Assembly (NCBI GenBank): GCA_937871985.1
Contig: CALMPB010000286.1
Span: 1-10,022 of the forward strand
Direction: 5' to 3'
DNA: 10,022 bases
From: an uncultured Burkholderiaceae bacterium
GTDB taxonomy: Bacteria > Pseudomonadota > Gammaproteobacteria > Burkholderiales > Burkholderiaceae
Shown: positions 8,564 to 10,022 of the stretch, in pieces
Numbering within the stretch: position 1 is the stretch's first letter
Layout: each line of letters opens with the position of its first letter
The notes under the pieces: model-generated
The model's input: only the letters and a program-made list of their open reading frames with translations
What the model was told of the DNA's origin: nothing
Databases searched by the model: none
Position numbers and translations under genes: made by a program

Positions 8564-10022
8564 ATGAGCATGAAAACAAGAACCAGAATCAAGCGGCTGC
8601 GGCCCTATGCGGCGGGTTTGCTGGCGTTGGCGCTGCTTGGCGGATGCGCGGTCGGGCCGGATTACCAGCGGCCCGCCGTCGACGTAGGAACCAGCTACAA
8701 GGAAAGCGAGGGCTGGATTCGCGCCGTCCCGCGCGATGCGGCCTTGCGTGGCGATTGGTGGAAGCTGTACGAAGACCCCGAGCTGGATCGTCTGATGGAC
8801 GAATTGCTGGCTTCCAATTTGTCGATTGCGCAGGCCGAGGCGCAATACCGCCAGGCCCAGGCCCTGGTGCAGTCGGCCAGGTCGGCGTTTTTCCCGACTG
8901 TGGGGGTGGATGCCTCGATGTCCCGTTCGGGCTCGGGCAGCGGCTCGTCGAGCTCGTCGGGGTCGAGTTTCTCGGGCAACGGCAACGGCGCCAGCAATCA
9001 ATATGCCCTGACGGGCAGCGTCAGCTGGGAGCCCGATTTATGGGGCAAGGTGCGGCGCGATGTCGAGTCGAACCGCGCCGGCGAGCAGGCCAGCGCCGCC
9101 GACCTGGCCAACACGCGCCTGAGCATGCAGTCGACTCTGGCGCAAAGCTATTTCCAGCTCAGGGCGCTGGATGCCGAAAAGCGTCTTTACGAGCAGACCG
9201 TGGCGGCCTACGAGCGTTCGCTCAAGACAACCCAGGATCGCCTGGCTGTCGGTATGGTGGGCCAGTCCGACGTCGCGGCGGCGCGCACCCAGCTGGAAAA
9301 CGCCAAGGTTCAGCAACTGGCCTTGAACTGGCAGCGTGCGCAACTGGAGCACGCTCTGGCCGTGCTGGTGGGCAAGACGCCTTCGGCATTCACCCTGAAG
9401 TCCGAAAAAAACACGGTGACGGTGCCCGACATACCGGTTGCCGTGCCTTCCGTCTTGATTCAGCGCCGCCCCGACGTGGCCGCCGCGGAACGCCGCACGG
9501 CCGAAGCCAATGCCAAGATCGGCGTGGCCCAGGCGGCGTGGTTTCCCGACCTTACGCTTAGCGCGCAAGGCGGCTATCGCAGCGGCCAGTGGGCGCAGTG
9601 GCTGACCGCGCCTTTCAACTTCTGGTCGCTGGGGCCGTCGCTGGCCCTGACGCTGTTCGACGGCGGGGCGCGGCAAGCGCAGGTCGACCAGGCCCGCGCC
9701 GCCTACGATGCGCAGGTGGCGTCTTACCGCCTTACCGTGCTGACGGCCATGCGCGAGGTCGAGGATTACCTGGTGCAGGTGCATGTGCTGGGCCAGGAAC
9801 AGCAGGCGCAGAACCGGGCGCTCGAGGCGGCCCGCGAATCGCTGCGTCTTACCCTTAACCAGTACAACGCCGGCATGATCGATTACCTGAGCGTGGTTCA
9901 GGTTGAAGCCACGGCGCTGAGCGCCGAGCGTTCGGCCTTGTCCATGAACGCCGATAGGCTGGTGGCCAGCGTGCAATTGATCGCCGCCTTGGGCGGAGGC
10001 TGGCAGGCGGGCGAAGAGGCGG
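8564..10022 (+). CDS. Outer-membrane efflux lipoprotein, NodT/OprM/OpmB family (3' end cut by window edge)
   Basis: This is the outer-membrane channel of the pump, forming a trimeric beta-barrel and periplasmic tunnel in its family. The frame is open for 486 codons to the window edge. A basic N-terminus and hydrophobic stretch end in LLALALLGGC, a lipobox with the acylated Cys at residue 28, followed by AVGPDYQRP, a family hallmark. The first OEP half has the strand pair around FFPTVGVD (109-116) and SWEPDLWGKVR; the second has RRPDVAAAERR (301-311), WFPDLTLSAQGGY (from 326) and LFDGGARQAQVDQARAAY (from 364). The visible end, VQLIAALGGGW plus six residues, is where relatives usually stop, so few residues are missing. 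Residues 118-146 form an unusual Ser/Gly/Asn-rich loop. Start choice is uncertain: 8564 or 8570 gives a normal lipoprotein signal, and 8522 is also in frame. Its place after mdtC matches opmB of Pseudomonas, but orthology was not tested. Confidence 0.93.
   Translation, partial: MSMKTRTRIKRLRPYAAGLLALALLGGCAVGPDYQRPAVDVGTSYKESEGWIRAVPRDAALRGDWWKLYEDPELDRLMDELLASNLSIAQAEAQYRQAQALVQSARSAFFPTVGVDASMSRSGSGSGSSSSSGSSFSGNGNGASNQYALTGSVSWEPDLWGKVRRDVESNRAGEQASAADLANTRLSMQSTLAQSYFQLRALDAEKRLYEQTVAAYERSLKTTQDRLAVGMVGQSDVAAARTQLENAKVQQLALNWQRAQLEHALAVLVGKTPSAFTLKSEKNTVTVPDIPVAVPSVLIQRRPDVAAAERRTAEANAKIGVAQAAWFPDLTLSAQGGYRSGQWAQWLTAPFNFWSLGPSLALTLFDGGARQAQVDQARAAYDAQVASYRLTVLTAMREVEDYLVQVHVLGQEQQAQNRALEAARESLRLTLNQYNAGMIDYLSVVQVEATALSAERSALSMNADRLVASVQLIAALGGGWQAGEEA
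8915..9001 (+). repeat. Ser/Gly/Asn-rich low-complexity segment in the outer-membrane channel
   Basis: Codons 118-146 encode a run dominated by Ser and Gly, ending in alternating Gly/Asn. It is built from imperfect repeats of TCG, GGC and AGC. It falls between the two strands of the first beta-hairpin, so by homology to OprM it would be a surface-exposed loop. The composition is read directly; the placement is inference. Confidence 0.7.

Noticed and set aside
1..10022. CRISPR arrays, tRNA/rRNA genes, insertion sequences, phage genes or defence systems
   Set aside because: None was seen on either strand; the window is almost fully used by zapD and the four pump genes.

Overview
The window is GC-rich, tightly packed chromosomal DNA with every gene on the + strand. 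It suggests a betaproteobacterium of the order Burkholderiales, most likely Alcaligenaceae (Bordetella, Achromobacter or Pusillimonas type). This is inferred from the ZapD sequence, the GC-rich third codon positions and the gene content as I remember it; no search was possible.

Layout. Positions 1-39 are a short AT-rich leader. Positions 40-792 encode ZapD, the cytoplasmic cross-linker of FtsZ filaments. Positions 793-1016 hold no credible gene. They contain a strong 10-bp GC-rich stem-loop (829-852) and, next to the following gene, a candidate sigma-70 promoter (951-980) and a good ribosome binding site. From 1017 to the right edge runs one operon for a tripartite RND efflux pump: periplasmic adaptor mdtA (1017-2279), two different inner-membrane RND subunits mdtB (2289-5396) and mdtC (5393-8509, 4-nt overlap), and an outer-membrane lipoprotein channel of the NodT/OpmB family (8564 to beyond 10022, cut by the window edge near its natural C-terminus).

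How they work together. The adaptor bridges an MdtB/MdtC heterotrimeric proton antiporter to the outer-membrane channel, so substrates leave directly to the outside. The order mdtA-mdtB-mdtC-OMF matches the Pseudomonas MuxABC-OpmB arrangement rather than E. coli mdtABCD-baeSR. No MFS gene (mdtD), two-component system or local repressor gene is visible here, although one could lie past the right edge. Both RND subunits keep the TM4 Asp-Asp pair and the TM10 Lys of the proton relay. The substrates cannot be read from the sequence.

Nothing here looks like a new biological system. The points worth a second look are modest: the unusual zapD/efflux junction, the U-less stem-loop, a 41-bp identical stretch shared by mdtB and mdtC, a Ser/Gly-rich loop in the outer-membrane channel, and an ambiguous start for that channel.
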